Positions 51,452-62,424 are shown, counted from the stretch's first letter. The stretch is DNA of 64,000 bases from Enterobacter genomosp. O (GCF_001022965.1 NZ_LECZ01000018.1:17661-81660); one strand, 5' to 3'. The notes: generated by a model not told the origin, from the letters alone. Made by a program: numbers and translations.

Positions 51452-52927
51452 TTAACCCGCTACTGCAATACGCTTCATATCGGTCATGTAACCGCGCAGT
51501 TTGTGACCCACTTTCTCGATCTGGTGGCCGCGAATTGCTTCGTTCACATCGCGCAGCTGCGCGTTATCCACGGCACCTTCCGCAATTGCCTTGCCCAGAT
51601 CGCCGGTCTGCAGGGTGGTCATAAACTCTTTCAGCAGCGGTACGCAGGCGTAAGAGAACAGGTAGTTACCGTATTCTGCGGTATCAGAGATAACCACGTT
51701 CATTTCATACAGACGCTTACGGGCGATGGTGTTCGCGATCAGCGGCAGCTCGTGCAGCGATTCATAGTACGCAGATTCTTCGATGATGCCGGAATCCACC
51801 ATGGTTTCGAACGCCAGCTCAACGCCTGCTTTCACCATCGCGATCATCAGTACGCCTTTATCGAAGTACTCCTGCTCGCCGATTTTACCTTCATATTGCG
51901 GTGCGGTTTCGAACGCGGTTTTACCGGTCTCTTCACGCCAGGTCAGCAGTTTCTTATCGTCGTTCGCCCAGTCCGCCATCATGCCGGAAGAGAACTCGCC
52001 GGAGATAATGTCGTCCATGTGTTTCTGGAACAGCGGCGCCATGATGGTTTTCAGCTGTTCGGACAGCGCGTAAGCACGCAGTTTTGCCGGGTTGGACAGA
52101 CGGTCCATCATCAGGGTGATGCCGCCCTGCTTCAGCGCTTCGGTGATGGTTTCCCAGCCGAATTGAATGAGTTTTTCCGCGTAGGCCGGGTCGGTACCTT
52201 CTGCCACCAGCTTGTCGAAGCACAGCAGAGAGCCCGCCTGCAGCATGCCGCACAGAATGGTCTGCTCGCCCATCAGGTCAGATTTCACTTCTGCAACGAA
52301 GGAAGATTCCAGTACGCCCGCACGGTGGCCGCCGGTCGCCGCTGCCCATGCTTTGGCAATGGCCATACCTTCGCCTTTTGGATCGTTTTCCGGGTGAACG
52401 GCGATCAGGGTCGGCACGCCGAAGCCACGCTTGTACTCTTCACGCACTTCCGTACCCGGACATTTCGGTGCCACCATCACTACGGTGATGTCTTTACGGA
52501 TCTGCTCGCCCACTTCAACGATGTTGAAGCCGTGTGAGTAACCCAGCGCCGCGCCGTCTTTCATCAGCGGCTGTACGGAACGTACAACGTCAGAGTGCTG
52601 TTTGTCTGGCGTTAGGTTAACCACCAAATCCGCCTGCGGGATCAGCTCTTCGTAGGTGCCCACTTTGAAGCCGTTTTCGGTCGCTTTACGCCAGGAGGCA
52701 CGCTTCTCAGCAATCGCTTCTTTGCGCAGAGCGTAGGAGATATCCAGACCGGAGTCACGCATGTTCAGGCCCTGGTTCAGACCCTGTGCGCCACAGCCGA
52801 CGATGACCACTTTTTTACCCTGAAGGTAGCTTGCGCCATCGGCAAATTCGTCGCGCGCCATGAAGCGGCATTTGCCCAGCTGCGCCAGCTGCTGGCGCAA
52901 GTTCAGTGTATTAAAGTAGTTAGCCAT
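51452..52927 (-). CDS. ilvC: Ketol-acid reductoisomerase (class II)
   Basis: IlvC isomerises and reduces 2-acetolactate or acetohydroxybutyrate with NADPH in valine and isoleucine synthesis. At 491 residues it is the long class II form with two C-terminal knotted domains. The NADPH loop is [13 protein letters not shown] (about 40-52), and [16 protein letters not shown] and Glu-rich metal ligands follow. It is divergent from its activator gene ilvY. Confidence 0.98.
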   Translation of the reverse strand: MANYFNTLNLRQQLAQLGKCRFMARDEFADGASYLQGKKVVIVGCGAQGLNQGLNMRDSGLDISYALRKEAIAEKRASWRKATENGFKVGTYEELIPQADLVVNLTPDKQHSDVVRSVQPLMKDGAALGYSHGFNIVEVGEQIRKDITVVMVAPKCPGTEVREEYKRGFGVPTLIAVHPENDPKGEGMAIAKAWAAATGGHRAGVLESSFVAEVKSDLMGEQTILCGMLQAGSLLCFDKLVAEGTDPAYAEKLIQFGWETITEALKQGGITLMMDRLSNPAKLRAYALSEQLKTIMAPLFQKHMDDIISGEFSSGMMADWANDDKKLLTWREETGKTAFETAPQYEGKIGEQEYFDKGVLMIAMVKAGVELAFETMVDSGIIEESAYYESLHELPLIANTIARKRLYEMNVVISDTAEYGNYLFSYACVPLLKEFMTTLQTGDLGKAIAEGAVDNAQLRDVNEAIRGHQIEKVGHKLRGYMTDMKRIAVAG

Positions 52928-53040
52928 GGGTGATACCTCGTGATGTTGTGTGTCTTATTGTTCGGTTCGCGTTTCAGCGAGAATGTACCCACATTACAAC
53001 AGGAAATTTATTGCGGAAATTGATATATTCACAACGTCAT

Positions 53041-53057
53041 ATTGCAATTTTTGCAAT
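53041..53057. promoter_or_regulatory. Palindrome in ilvC-ilvY spacer, likely IlvY operator
   Basis: ATTGCAA, a TTT centre and TTGCAAT form a perfect palindrome 23 bp before the ilvY start, within a 152-bp AT-rich divergent spacer. IlvY is known to bind tandem operators in this spacer and to activate ilvC with acetolactate or acetohydroxybutyrate as inducers. Assignment of this palindrome as one of them is inference. Confidence 0.6.
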
Positions 53058-53079
53058 GTAAAAAGAGGGAGTGGAGTCG

Positions 53080-53970
53080 GTGGATTTACGCGATCTGAAA
53101 ATGTTCCTGCACCTGGCGGAAAGCCGCCATTTTGGCCGCAGCGCCCGGGCGATGCACGTGAGTCCTTCCACGCTTTCACGCCAGATCCAGCGCCTTGAGG
53201 AAGACCTCGGCCAGCCGCTGTTCGTGCGTGATAACCGCACCGTTACGCTCACGGAAGCGGGTGAAGAACTGCGCATTTTTGCCCAGCAGACGTTGCTGCA
53301 GTATCAGCAGCTGCGGCACTCTATCGATCAGCAGGGGCCATCACTCTCCGGTGAACTGCATATTTTCTGCTCCGTGACCGCCGCCTATAGCCATCTGCCG
53401 CCCATTCTTGACCGCTTCCGCGCGGCACACCCGTCGGTTGAAATTAAACTCACCACCGGCGATGCCGCCGACGCAATGGAAAAAGTGGTCACGGGCGAGG
53501 CGGATCTCGCCATTGCCGGGAAACCCGAAACTCTGCCGGGCGCAGTGGCGTTCTCCATGCTGGAGAATCTGGCTGTGGTGCTGATCGCGCCGGCGCTGCC
53601 CTGCCCGGTGCGTAATCAGGTATCGGTGGAAAAGCCGGACTGGTCGACGGTGCCGTTTATCATGGCCGATCAGGGGCCGGTACGTCGACGCATCGAGCTG
53701 TGGTTCCGTCGGCAGAAAATCAGCAATCCGTCGATTTACGCCACGGTCAGTGGCCATGAGGCGATGGTGTCGATGGTGGCGCTCGGCTGCGGCGTGGCGC
53801 TGCTGCCGGAAGTGGTGCTGGAAAACAGCCCGGAGCCGGTGCGCAATCGCGTGATGATTCTCGATCGCAGCGACGAGAAGACGCCGTTCGAACTTGGCGT
53901 ATGCGCACAAAAAAAGCGGCTGCATGAGCCGCTTATTGATGCGTTCTGGAAGATATTGCCAAACCATTAA
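53080..53970 (+). CDS. ilvY: LysR-type activator IlvY
   Basis: IlvY activates ilvC when its substrates accumulate and represses itself. I chose the GTG giving MDLRDLKMFLHLAESRHFG (296 residues, E. coli 297), with AGGGAG about eight bases upstream; the frame opens at another GTG three codons earlier. The N-terminal HTH is HFGRSARAMHVSPSTLSRQIQRLE, interrupted only by spacing typical of LysR; the effector domain follows. The gene ends against ilvA with a REP-like unit between. Confidence 0.95.
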   Translation: MDLRDLKMFLHLAESRHFGRSARAMHVSPSTLSRQIQRLEEDLGQPLFVRDNRTVTLTEAGEELRIFAQQTLLQYQQLRHSIDQQGPSLSGELHIFCSVTAAYSHLPPILDRFRAAHPSVEIKLTTGDAADAMEKVVTGEADLAIAGKPETLPGAVAFSMLENLAVVLIAPALPCPVRNQVSVEKPDWSTVPFIMADQGPVRRRIELWFRRQKISNPSIYATVSGHEAMVSMVALGCGVALLPEVVLENSPEPVRNRVMILDRSDEKTPFELGVCAQKKRLHEPLIDAFWKILPNH

Positions 53971-53971
53971 A

Positions 53972-53992
53972 GCCGGGTGGCGCTGCGCTTAG
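53972..53992. repeat. Half REP unit overlapping the ilvA 3' end
   Basis: GCCGGGTGGCGCTGCGCTTA matches the first half of a REP, but the expected complementary ACCCGGC is replaced by AGCCTGCC. The TTA at 53989-53991 is the ilvA stop codon on the minus strand. Confidence 0.65.
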
Positions 53993-55533
53993 CCTGCCAG
54001 GAAGAAACGGAACGCCGGGTTATGGGTTTCATCGTGACACTCATAGCCCAGTTCGTTCAACCGCGTTTCAAAATCAGGCTCGTGCTCGCCCAATTCGAAC
54101 GCCGCCAGCACGCGGCCGTAATCGGTACCGTGGCTGCGGTAGTGGAACAGGGAGATGTTCCAGTGCGTGCCCAGCGTATGCAGGAACTTGAGCAACGCAC
54201 CCGGCGATTCCGGGAACTCAAAGCTGAACAGGCGTTCCTGGAGCGGCTTCGATGGACGGCCGCCTACCATGTAGCGCACGTGCAGCTTCGCCATCTCATC
54301 GTCGGAAAGATCCACCACGCTATAGCCACCGTTGTGCAGCAGGCTAAGGATCTCTTTACGTTCCTCCAGGCCACGGCTTAAACGCACGCCGACAAAAATG
54401 CAGGCGTCTTTGGCATCGGCGAAACGGTAGTTAAATTCCGTCACCGAACGGCCGCCCAGCAGCTGGCAGAACTTGAGGAAACTACCCTTCTCTTCCGGGA
54501 TGGTCACCGCCAGCAGCGCTTCACGCTGTTCTCCCAGTTCACAGCGCTCGGAAACGTAGCGCAGGCCGTGGAAGTTGACGTTAGCCCCTGAAAGCACGTG
54601 CGCCAGGCGCTCGCCGCGAATGTTGTGCTGCGCGATGTATTTTTTCATCCCCGCCAGCGCCAGCGCGCCGGACGGTTCCGCCACCGCACGCACATCCTCG
54701 AACAGATCTTTCATTGCCGCGCAGATGGCATCGCTGTCGACGGTGACGATGTCGTCAAGATACTCCTGGCACAGGCGGAAGGTTTCGTCACCAATGCGTT
54801 TCACCGCCACGCCCTCGGCAAACAGCCCGACGCGCGGCAGGTCTACAGGATGCCCGGCATCCAGCGCCGCCTTCAGGCAGGCGGAGTCTTCCGCCTCAAC
54901 GGCAATGACTTTGATCTGCGGCATCAGCTGTTTGATCAGCACCGCCACGCCTGCCGCAAGGCCGCCACCGCCAACCGGGACGAATACGCGGTCGAGATGG
55001 GCGTCCTGCTGCAGCAGCTCAAGCGCCAGGGTACCTTGTCCTGCAATCACCATCGGATGATCGAACGGCGGCACCCAGGTAAAACCCTGCTGCTGCGCCA
55101 GTTCAATCGCTTTGGCTTTCGCTTCGTCAAAATTGGCGCCGTGAAGCAGTACTTCACCGCCGAAGCCACGCACCGCATCGACTTTGATATCCGCCGTCGC
55201 AACAGGCATCACGATCAGCGCTTTCAGCCCCAGACGGGCAGAGGAGAACGCCACGCCCTGAGCGTGATTGCCCGCCGACGCGGTAATGACGCCGCGGGCT
55301 TTTTGCTCGTCGGTCAGCCCGGCCATCATCGCGTAGGCTCCGCGCAGCTTGAAGCTGTGCACCGGCTGGCGGTCTTCGCGCTTCACCAGAATCACGTTAT
55401 CGAGGCGCGAAGAGAGTTTTTCCATTTTCTGCAGGGGCGTGACCTGCACGGCTTCATAGACCGGCGCGCGCAGCACCGCCCGGAGATATTCCGCCCCCTC
55501 AGGGGCGGCGGATAAGGGTTGCGACTCGGCCAT
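53989..55533 (-). CDS. ilvA: Biosynthetic threonine deaminase
   Basis: IlvA converts threonine to 2-oxobutyrate, the committed step to isoleucine, and is inhibited by isoleucine and activated by valine. It has 514 residues from the second of two ATGs. PLP lysine is Lys62 in VHSFKLRGAY, the Gly-rich phosphate loop is PVGGGGLAAG, and two C-terminal ACT-like regulatory domains are present (from about 330). It starts two bases after the ilvD stop and is the last gene of ilvLGMEDA. Confidence 0.97.
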   Translation of the reverse strand: MAESQPLSAAPEGAEYLRAVLRAPVYEAVQVTPLQKMEKLSSRLDNVILVKREDRQPVHSFKLRGAYAMMAGLTDEQKARGVITASAGNHAQGVAFSSARLGLKALIVMPVATADIKVDAVRGFGGEVLLHGANFDEAKAKAIELAQQQGFTWVPPFDHPMVIAGQGTLALELLQQDAHLDRVFVPVGGGGLAAGVAVLIKQLMPQIKVIAVEAEDSACLKAALDAGHPVDLPRVGLFAEGVAVKRIGDETFRLCQEYLDDIVTVDSDAICAAMKDLFEDVRAVAEPSGALALAGMKKYIAQHNIRGERLAHVLSGANVNFHGLRYVSERCELGEQREALLAVTIPEEKGSFLKFCQLLGGRSVTEFNYRFADAKDACIFVGVRLSRGLEERKEILSLLHNGGYSVVDLSDDEMAKLHVRYMVGGRPSKPLQERLFSFEFPESPGALLKFLHTLGTHWNISLFHYRSHGTDYGRVLAAFELGEHEPDFETRLNELGYECHDETHNPAFRFFLAG

Positions 55534-55535
55534 CA

Positions 55536-57386
55536 TTAGCCCCCAAGTTTAGATTTATCGCGCACCGCGCCTTTATCTGCACTGGTGGCAAGGCTCGCGT
55601 AAGCGCGCAGGGCGAAGGAGACTTCACGCTGGCGATCTTTCGGCGTCCAGGCTTTGTCGCCGCGCGCTTCCTGCGCTTCACGACGGGCTGCAATCTCCTG
55701 GTCGCTCAGCTTCAGCTGAATACCACGATTCGGAATGTCGATTTCGATCAGGTCGCCATCTTCGATGATCGCGATGTTGCCGCCGCTTGCCGCTTCTGGC
55801 GAGACGTGGCCGATGGAGAGACCGGAGGTCCCGCCGGAGAAACGACCGTCGGTGATCAGCGCGCAGGCTTTACCGAGGCCCATCGATTTCAGGAAGGTGG
55901 TTGGGTAGAGCATCTCCTGCATGCCCGGGCCGCCCTTTGGCCCTTCGTAGCGGATGACAACCACGTCGCCTTCCACCACTTTGCCACCGAGGATAGCGTC
56001 CACCGCGTCGTCCTGGCTTTCGTACACTTTTGCCGGGCCGGTGAATTTCAGGATGCTGTCATCCACGCCTGCGGTTTTTACGATGCAGCCGTTTTCGGCA
56101 AAGTTACCGTACAGAACGGCCAGACCGCCGTCTTTGCTGTAGGCATGTTCAAGAGAGCGAATGCAGCCCTCGGCGCGGTCATCGTCCAGGGTGTCCCAGC
56201 GACAGTCCTGAGAGAACGCCTGAGTGGTTCGAATGCCCGCCGGGCCCGCGCGGAACATCTTTTTCACCGCGTCGTCTTTGGTCAGCATCACGTCGTATTG
56301 GTCCAGCGACTCCGGCAGCGTCAGGCCGAGCACGTTTTTCACGTCACGGTTCAACAGCCCGGCGCGATCCAGCTCGCCAAGAATACCCAGCACGCCACCG
56401 GCACGGTGAACGTCTTCCATATGATATTTCTGGGTGCTTGGCGCGACCTTACACAACTGCGGCACTTTGCGGGACAGCTTGTCGATGTCGCTCATGGTGA
56501 AGTCGATTTCGGCTTCCTGCGCGGCGGCCAGCAGGTGCAGAACGGTATTGGTGGAGCCGCCCATGGCGATATCCAGCGTCATGGCGTTCTCAAACGCGGC
56601 TTTACTGGCGATGTTGCGCGGCAGCGCGCTGGCGTCGTCCTGCTCGTAGTAACGCTTGGTCAGCTCAACGATGCGTTTGCCGGCGTTAAGGAACAGCTGC
56701 TTACGGTCTGCGTGGGTCGCCAGCAGCGAGCCGTTGCCCGGCTGAGAAAGACCCAGCGCTTCGGTCAGGCAGTTCATGGAGTTGGCGGTAAACATACCGG
56801 AACAGGAGCCACAGGTCGGACACGCGGAGCGCTCAACCTGGTCGCTCTGCTCGTCAGAGACTTTCGGGTCCGCGCCCTGGATCATCGCATCGACCAGGTC
56901 GAGCTTGATGATTTTGTCGGAAAGCTTGGTTTTACCTGCTTCCATCGGACCACCGGAAACGAAGATCACCGGAATGTTCAGGCGCAGGGAGGCCATCAGC
57001 ATCCCCGGGGTGATTTTATCGCAGTTGGAGATACAAACCATCGCATCAGCGCAGTGGGCGTTAACCATGTACTCAACCGAGTCGGCGATCAGTTCGCGCG
57101 ACGGCAGTGAATAGAGCATGCCCCCGTGACCCATCGCGATACCGTCATCCACCGCAATGGTGTTGAACTCTTTCGCCACACCACCGGACGCTTCGATTTG
57201 CTCGGCAACCAGCTTACCAAGATCGCGCAGGTGCACGTGGCCCGGCACAAACTGGGTGAAGGAGTTCACCACGGCGATAATAGGCTTGCCGAAATCGGCG
57301 TCGGTCATCCCGGTGGCGCGCCACAGCGCGCGGGCACCGGCCATGTTGCGGCCGTGGGTGGTGGTGGCGGAACGATACTTAGGCAT
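55536..57386 (-). CDS. ilvD: Dihydroxy-acid dehydratase
   Basis: IlvD dehydrates dihydroxy acids to 2-keto acids for valine and isoleucine with an oxygen-sensitive Fe-S cluster. It has 616 residues, E. coli length. Cluster cysteines appear in [12 protein letters not shown] (about Cys122) and [17 protein letters not shown] (about 192-208). The C-terminal signature [19 protein letters not shown] is intact. It lies 60 bp after ilvE. Confidence 0.97.
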   Translation of the reverse strand: MPKYRSATTTHGRNMAGARALWRATGMTDADFGKPIIAVVNSFTQFVPGHVHLRDLGKLVAEQIEASGGVAKEFNTIAVDDGIAMGHGGMLYSLPSRELIADSVEYMVNAHCADAMVCISNCDKITPGMLMASLRLNIPVIFVSGGPMEAGKTKLSDKIIKLDLVDAMIQGADPKVSDEQSDQVERSACPTCGSCSGMFTANSMNCLTEALGLSQPGNGSLLATHADRKQLFLNAGKRIVELTKRYYEQDDASALPRNIASKAAFENAMTLDIAMGGSTNTVLHLLAAAQEAEIDFTMSDIDKLSRKVPQLCKVAPSTQKYHMEDVHRAGGVLGILGELDRAGLLNRDVKNVLGLTLPESLDQYDVMLTKDDAVKKMFRAGPAGIRTTQAFSQDCRWDTLDDDRAEGCIRSLEHAYSKDGGLAVLYGNFAENGCIVKTAGVDDSILKFTGPAKVYESQDDAVDAILGGKVVEGDVVVIRYEGPKGGPGMQEMLYPTTFLKSMGLGKACALITDGRFSGGTSGLSIGHVSPEAASGGNIAIIEDGDLIEIDIPNRGIQLKLSDQEIAARREAQEARGDKAWTPKDRQREVSFALRAYASLATSADKGAVRDKSKLGG

Positions 57387-57446
57387 GCTTTATTTACTCC
57401 CGTCTGACTGTTCAATGGGACGGTGCGTGCCGTCCCAAATTTATAT

Positions 57447-58376
57447 TTAGTGATTAACCTGATCCAACCAACCGTATTTGTCTTCTGTTTCGCCCGTAAA
57501 GAGGCCGAAGAAGGCTTGCTGAATGCGTTTGGTAACCGGACCACAGCGGCCTTCACCCACCTGAATGCCGTCTACGCTGCGAACCGGCGTGATTTCAGCG
57601 GCGGTACCGGACATAAAGACTTCATCCGCCAGGTAGAGGGATTCACGGGACAGAACCTGCTCGCGCACTTCAATACCCAGATCTTTTGCCAGCTTGATGA
57701 TGGCGTCACGGGTGATGCCCGGCAGCGCGGACGAGGTGAACGGCGGCGTGAACAGAATGCCGTCTTTCACTTCAAACAGGTTTTCACCTGCACCTTCGGA
57801 GATGTAGCCATTCACATCGAGCGCGATACCTTCCTGGTAGCCGTGACGGCGCGCTTCGCTACCGACCAGCAGGGAAGAGAGGTAGTTACCGCCCGCTTTA
57901 GCGGCGGTTGGAATAGTATTTGGCGCAACGCGGTTCCAGGAAGAGACCATTGCGTCGATCCCCTGCTCCAGAGCTTCTGCACCCAGGTAGGCACCCCACG
58001 GGAACGCGGCAATGATCACATCGGTGTTGTAACCGGCTGGCGGGTTCACGCCCATGCCGACATCACCCACGAAGACCAGCGGACGAATATAGGCGCTGGT
58101 CAGATTGTTTTTACGAATGACATCGCGGCAGGCTTCCATCAGCTCATCAACGCTTTGAGAAACCGGGAAACGATAAATTTTGGCTGAGTCATGCAGACGC
58201 TGCATGTGTTCGCGATGGCGGAACACCACTGGTCCTTTGTGAGAGTCGTAGCAACGGATGCCTTCAAACACGGAGGTACCGTAGTGCAGCGCGTGGGACA
58301 TCACGTGAACCTTCGCGTCCTCCCAGCGAACCATCTCACCATTGAACCAAATGTAATCAGCTTTTTTTGTCGTCAT
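57447..58376 (-). CDS. ilvE: Branched-chain amino acid aminotransferase
   Basis: IlvE is a fold-IV PLP transaminase for the last step of Val, Leu and Ile synthesis. It has 309 residues. PLP lysine is in PTAAKAGGNYLSSLL (about Lys160), and the fold-IV signature NGYISEGAGENLF lies near 187-199. It starts 18 bp after the ilvM stop. Confidence 0.97.
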   Translation of the reverse strand: MTTKKADYIWFNGEMVRWEDAKVHVMSHALHYGTSVFEGIRCYDSHKGPVVFRHREHMQRLHDSAKIYRFPVSQSVDELMEACRDVIRKNNLTSAYIRPLVFVGDVGMGVNPPAGYNTDVIIAAFPWGAYLGAEALEQGIDAMVSSWNRVAPNTIPTAAKAGGNYLSSLLVGSEARRHGYQEGIALDVNGYISEGAGENLFEVKDGILFTPPFTSSALPGITRDAIIKLAKDLGIEVREQVLSRESLYLADEVFMSGTAAEITPVRSVDGIQVGEGRCGPVTKRIQQAFFGLFTGETEDKYGWLDQVNH

Positions 58377-58394
58377 TTTCTCTTCCTGTCACGC

Positions 58395-58658
58395 TTAAGC
58401 GCGGATTTGTTGTGATGTGGTTGTGCTCTGGCAGATGGCAACATGGGCAACGTCTACCAGCTTTGATAACTGACTAAACAGTAAGTCGACCGGCCGCGGG
58501 CTGGCAACGGTTAATTCAATACTGATGTTTTGTGCATCGGTGGCCGTCTCCATATTCATAGAGCAAATCTGAAAGCCACGATGACGGACCACGCGCAAAA
58601 CGCGTTCTAATGTTTCCGGGTTGAAGCGAGCCTGCACGGCAACCTGATGTTGCATCAT
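58395..58658 (-). CDS. ilvM: Acetolactate synthase II small subunit
   Basis: This is an 87-residue ACT-domain regulatory subunit of acetohydroxyacid synthase II. It starts [20 protein letters not shown], a typical ACT opening. It overlaps the end of ilvG by four bases (ATGA), so the subunits are coupled. Confidence 0.96.
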   Translation of the reverse strand: MMQHQVAVQARFNPETLERVLRVVRHRGFQICSMNMETATDAQNISIELTVASPRPVDLLFSQLSKLVDVAHVAICQSTTTSQQIRA

Positions 58659-60301
58659 GATAATTTCTCCAGCATTTGTGAGTTACTGGCACCTGGCGGT
58701 ACCAACGGCCAGACATTCTCAAGCTCGTCGATTGAGACATGAAGCAGGTAAGGCCCTTCGCTTGACAGCATGGTGTCGAGTGCCGCTTCAACCTGGTCTT
58801 TACGGGTGATGTGCTGGCCGGGGATACCAAACGCATTGGCCAACATGAGGAAATCGGGGTTATCGGTGAGGGTGGTTTCGCTGTAACGCTCCTGGAAAAA
58901 CAGCTGCTGCCACTGGCGAACCATCCCTAAACGCTGGTTATCGAGCAACACGATTTTCAGCGGTAACTGCTTGCGCTTCACGGTGCCCAACTCCTGCACG
59001 TTCATCATGAAGGAGCCGTCACCGGAGATACAGATAACCGTATCGTTCGGGCGGGCAACCTGCGCGCCGACGGCAGCAGGTAAGCCGAAGCCCATCGTGC
59101 CTAATCCGCTGGAGGTGATGAAATTTTCCGGACGGGTATAGGTCATGTGCTGTGCTGACCACATCTGGTGTTGCCCCACATCCGTCGTCACCACGCTGTT
59201 TGCCGGTTTACGATCGGACAACTGCTTCAACAGCAGCGGTGCGTAGATGGCATCGCCAGGATGGTCGTAACGCCATGCGTGTTCAGCGCGCATCTCTGCG
59301 GTGTGCTGACGCCACGCGTTGATATCCAGCGGCTGCTGCAGTGCCGGTAACAGCGCATTGAGATCGCCCTGCAAGGCGACATGCACCTGACGCAATTTGT
59401 TCATCTCCGCCGGGTCGATATCCATATGGATGACTTTGGCGTTCGGCGCAAAGGTATTCAGCTTGCCGGTAACGCGATCGTCAAAACGGGCGCCTACGGC
59501 GATGAGCAGATCGCACTCCTGCACCGCCAGGTTTGCCGCTTTGGTGCCGTGCATCCCCAGCATGCCCAGATAGTATGGGTAGTTCGCGTCTACCGCACCC
59601 AACCCTTTCAGCGTGCAGGTGGCAGGCATTTGCGTCACCGCGATAAATTCACGCAGGGCGGGAACGGCCTGCGCCATGCCTACGCCACCACCGACGTACA
59701 GCATTGGCTGTTTCGCCTGCGATATCATCTGACGCGCCTCTTCAACTTCCGCATGCGGAAACGCATCGTCGCTTTCAACGGTGGAGAAGTGCGGTTCCAG
59801 ATCGCCGAGAGCTACCTGGATATCTTTCGGGATATCAACCAGAACCGGGCCGGGGCGGCCAGAGCTCGCAACCTCAAATGCTTCAGCCATTACGCGCGGC
59901 AATTCTTCCAGAGACTGGACGAGGAAGCTGTGTTTGGTGCAGGCCAGCGATAAGCCGATTACGTCGACTTCCTGGAAAGCATCGGTACCGATGAACGAAG
60001 ACGCAACCTGACCGGTGATGGCAACAACGGGAACGGAATCCAGCAACGCATCAGCCAGGCCGGTGATCAGGTTAGTTGCCCCGGGGCCGGAGGTGGCCAT
60101 GCAAACGCCGGTTTTACCGGTGGCGCGCGCATAACCGATCGCCGCCATCGCTGCGCCCTGCTCGTGTCGGCACAACAGGTGCTCCACGCCGCCGTCATAC
60201 AGTGCATCGTAAATCGGCATAATTGCGCCACCTGGATAACCGAATACTGTTTCGACTCCCTGCGCGCGCAACGCATGTACTACCCACTGTGCCCCATTCA
60301 T
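58655..60301 (-). CDS. ilvG: Acetolactate synthase II large subunit, intact
   Basis: IlvG is a TPP enzyme that makes acetolactate and acetohydroxybutyrate. It has 548 residues with no frameshift, unlike E. coli K-12 where ilvG is broken and valine is toxic. The catalytic Glu is in [11 protein letters not shown] (Glu47), and the TPP/Mg site is [12 protein letters not shown] (about 428-439). This isozyme is valine-resistant, so the organism should tolerate valine. It follows the ilvL attenuator. Confidence 0.97.
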   Translation of the reverse strand: MNGAQWVVHALRAQGVETVFGYPGGAIMPIYDALYDGGVEHLLCRHEQGAAMAAIGYARATGKTGVCMATSGPGATNLITGLADALLDSVPVVAITGQVASSFIGTDAFQEVDVIGLSLACTKHSFLVQSLEELPRVMAEAFEVASSGRPGPVLVDIPKDIQVALGDLEPHFSTVESDDAFPHAEVEEARQMISQAKQPMLYVGGGVGMAQAVPALREFIAVTQMPATCTLKGLGAVDANYPYYLGMLGMHGTKAANLAVQECDLLIAVGARFDDRVTGKLNTFAPNAKVIHMDIDPAEMNKLRQVHVALQGDLNALLPALQQPLDINAWRQHTAEMRAEHAWRYDHPGDAIYAPLLLKQLSDRKPANSVVTTDVGQHQMWSAQHMTYTRPENFITSSGLGTMGFGLPAAVGAQVARPNDTVICISGDGSFMMNVQELGTVKRKQLPLKIVLLDNQRLGMVRQWQQLFFQERYSETTLTDNPDFLMLANAFGIPGQHITRKDQVEAALDTMLSSEGPYLLHVSIDELENVWPLVPPGASNSQMLEKLS

Positions 60302-60384
60302 AGTTAGTTCCCCGTCATAAATCGGGAGAAACAGAATTTTGTGCTAGTCGTCATTCTCTGCTCCTCATTTGCGTTTTTTAGTCA

Positions 60385-60417
60385 TAAAAAAACCCCCGGA
60401 CCTTTCGGTGCGGGGGT
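60385..60417 (-). terminator. ilv attenuator terminator
   Basis: On the minus strand ACCCCCG, a loop and CGGGGGT are followed by TTTTTTTA. It lies 24 bases after the ilvL stop and 84 bases before ilvG, the classical attenuation site. Confidence 0.93.
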
Positions 60418-60440
60418 CTTAGTTCGTTAAGGCTTGATTT

Positions 60441-60539
60441 CTAAGCCTTTCCTCGTCCAAGTGCAGCCCCGCACGGTGGGATAATAATCACCACCACGCT
60501 AATCACGACCAGGCTAATCACTCGTAGAAGGGCTGTCAT
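60441..60539 (-). CDS. ilvL: ilvGMEDA leader peptide
   Basis: This is a 32-codon leader, MTALLRVISLVVIS... ending GRGKA, the same length as in E. coli. It contains many Ile, Val and Leu codons, including runs VVISVVVIII. Ribosome stalling at these codons when charged tRNAs are short prevents the downstream terminator from forming. The leader, terminator and intact ilvG form a complete operon head. Confidence 0.96.
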   Translation of the reverse strand: MTALLRVISLVVISVVVIIIPPCGAALGRGKA

Positions 60540-60580
60540 TTTCAGTTCTTTTTGCATCTTGTTCGAAGGAATACCTAAAG

Positions 60581-60609
60581 AGTTATCACAGTTTTTAAAT
60601 CAAACACAA
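60581..60609 (-). promoter_or_regulatory. ilvL promoter within the ilv-yifB spacer
   Basis: The minus strand shows TTGTGT, a 17-bp spacer and ATAACT, about 40 bp before ilvL. The region equals E. coli ilvGp2 as I recall it. The spacer from 60540 to 60879 holds no gene; 60610-60720 is very AT-rich, as expected for the IHF-bound upstream activating sequence. Confidence 0.6.
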
Positions 60610-60879
60610 GATTTATTTATGACCACTTTGGTTAGCTTGCGAAGCATATCTTTAAAAATCATTGTCTTATATGAAAAAAATAGATGGTGAATATTTTTCA
60701 TTTTTTTCGGCATACAGGAGGCATCAAAACGAGGAAGTTTTTTTCTGCGATGAGGCTTCCATTAAGAGGAAATGATTACATATTGCCGCTTAAAGTCTGG
60801 AACAGCAGCCGTAAATCACAAAAATCGGACTAAAAATGTGAAAGCGACACTGGCATAGTCGAGCCCCGAGGAGGTGCTT

Positions 60880-62400
60880 ATGTCACTGTCAGTTGTTTAT
60901 ACCCGCGCGGCTATTGGAGTAAAAGCACCGCTTATTTCCGTAGAGGTTCACCTGAGTAACGGACTTCCAGGATTAACGCTTGTCGGCTTGCCGGAGACAA
61001 CGGTGAAAGAAGCCAGAGATCGGGTCCGCAGCGCTATTATCAATAGCGGTTATACCTTCCCGGCAAAGAAGATCACTATCAACCTCGCACCTGCGGATCT
61101 GCCCAAAGAGGGAGGACGATATGATTTACCTATCGCTATTGCGCTTCTCGCGGCCTCTGACCAGCTTAATACGTCCAGGCTAGGCTCGTATGAGTTCATC
61201 GGTGAACTGGCGCTTACAGGTGCATTGAGAGGCGTTCCTGGCGCCATCTCAGGTGCGCTGGAAGCCATTCATGCCGGTAGAGAAATCATTCTTGCCAATG
61301 AAAATGGTGCTGAAGTGAGCCTGATAGCCGAGAAAGGATGCCTTATCGCCGGGCATTTGCAGGAGGTTTGTGCGCACCTTGAAGGGCGACATGCGTTGTC
61401 AGAGCCCGAGGAAGCGGAAGATATCATTCCTGAAAGTCCCGACGATCTCAGCGATATCATCGGTCAGGAGCAGGGAAAGCGAGCGCTGGAGATCACCGCC
61501 GCCGGCGGGCATAACCTGTTGCTTATTGGTCCGCCGGGTACAGGAAAAACAATGCTGGCGAGCAGGCTGAATGGATTACTCCCTCCACTCAACAACCATG
61601 AAGCACTGGAAAGCGCTGCGATATTGAGTCTGGTGAGTTCAGTGTCGTTGCAAAAGCAGTGGCGACGTCGCCCTTTCCGCTCTCCGCACCACAGCGCTTC
61701 ACTGACGGCCATGGTTGGGGGAGGCTCTATTCCGGGGCCGGGAGAGATCTCACTGGCTCATAACGGTATCTTGTTTCTTGATGAGCTTCCTGAGTTTGAG
61801 CGGCGCGTGCTGGATGCCCTAAGGGAGCCCATCGAATCCGGTGAGATCCATATCTCACGTACCCGAGCCAAAATAAGCTATCCCGCGCAGTTTCAGTTGG
61901 TTGCGGCAATGAACCCCAGCCCATCGGGGCATTATCAGGGGAATCACAACCGCTGTACGCCAGAGCAGACGCTGCGATATCTGGGGAAGTTATCGGGCCC
62001 TTTCCTGGATCGTTTCGATTTATCCCTGGAGATCCCTTTACCTCCTCCCGGCCTGCTCAGCCAGAGCAGTGTCAGAGGGGAGAGTACGGTAGAGGTTCGC
62101 GACCGGGTTATCGCTGCTCAGGCCCGGCAGTATATGCGGCAAAATAAACTGAATGCCCGCTTGGATAATGCTGAGATCCGGCAGTTTTGCCAGCTAAAGG
62201 ATGAGGACGCAAAGTGGCTGGAAGAAACATTGACGCGCTTTGGGCTCTCTATTCGCGCGTGGCAGCGTCTCTTAAAAGTGGCCCGTACTATCGCCGATGT
62301 AGAAAAGTGCCATGAAATTGAGAGACAACATCTGCAGGAAGCGTTGAGCTATCGGGCTATCGATCGTTTGCTTGTGCACCTGCAAAAGTTACTGGCGTAA
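60880..62400 (+). CDS. yifB: YifB, ComM-like AAA+ Mg-chelatase family protein
   Basis: It has 506 residues from the ATG giving MSLSVVYTRAAIGVKAP, with AGGAGGT just upstream; the longer frame adds only two codons. The N-terminal Lon-like domain (ChlI) covers about 20-140. The AAA+ domain has GPPGTGKT (about 216-223) and LFLDELPEFERR, and the Mg-chelatase C-terminal domain closes the protein. Homologue ComM is a branch-migration helicase in natural transformation; the enterobacterial role is not proven. Residues about 140-190 differ a lot from E. coli. Confidence 0.94.
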   Translation: MSLSVVYTRAAIGVKAPLISVEVHLSNGLPGLTLVGLPETTVKEARDRVRSAIINSGYTFPAKKITINLAPADLPKEGGRYDLPIAIALLAASDQLNTSRLGSYEFIGELALTGALRGVPGAISGALEAIHAGREIILANENGAEVSLIAEKGCLIAGHLQEVCAHLEGRHALSEPEEAEDIIPESPDDLSDIIGQEQGKRALEITAAGGHNLLLIGPPGTGKTMLASRLNGLLPPLNNHEALESAAILSLVSSVSLQKQWRRRPFRSPHHSASLTAMVGGGSIPGPGEISLAHNGILFLDELPEFERRVLDALREPIESGEIHISRTRAKISYPAQFQLVAAMNPSPSGHYQGNHNRCTPEQTLRYLGKLSGPFLDRFDLSLEIPLPPPGLLSQSSVRGESTVEVRDRVIAAQARQYMRQNKLNARLDNAEIRQFCQLKDEDAKWLEETLTRFGLSIRAWQRLLKVARTIADVEKCHEIERQHLQEALSYRAIDRLLVHLQKLLA

Positions 62401-62424
62401 AAAAGGGGCCGTAGCCCCTTTTTT
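62400..62424. terminator. Bidirectional terminator between yifB and maoP
   Basis: AAAAAAGGGGC and GCCCCTTTTTT form a symmetrical stem with A and T tracts on both sides. It serves both convergent genes. Confidence 0.92.

Noticed and set aside
55806..57110. A 434-codon open frame opposite ilvD.
   Set aside because: It is an antisense shadow of a clearly identified gene; rich in His/Gln/Arg without any domain pattern.
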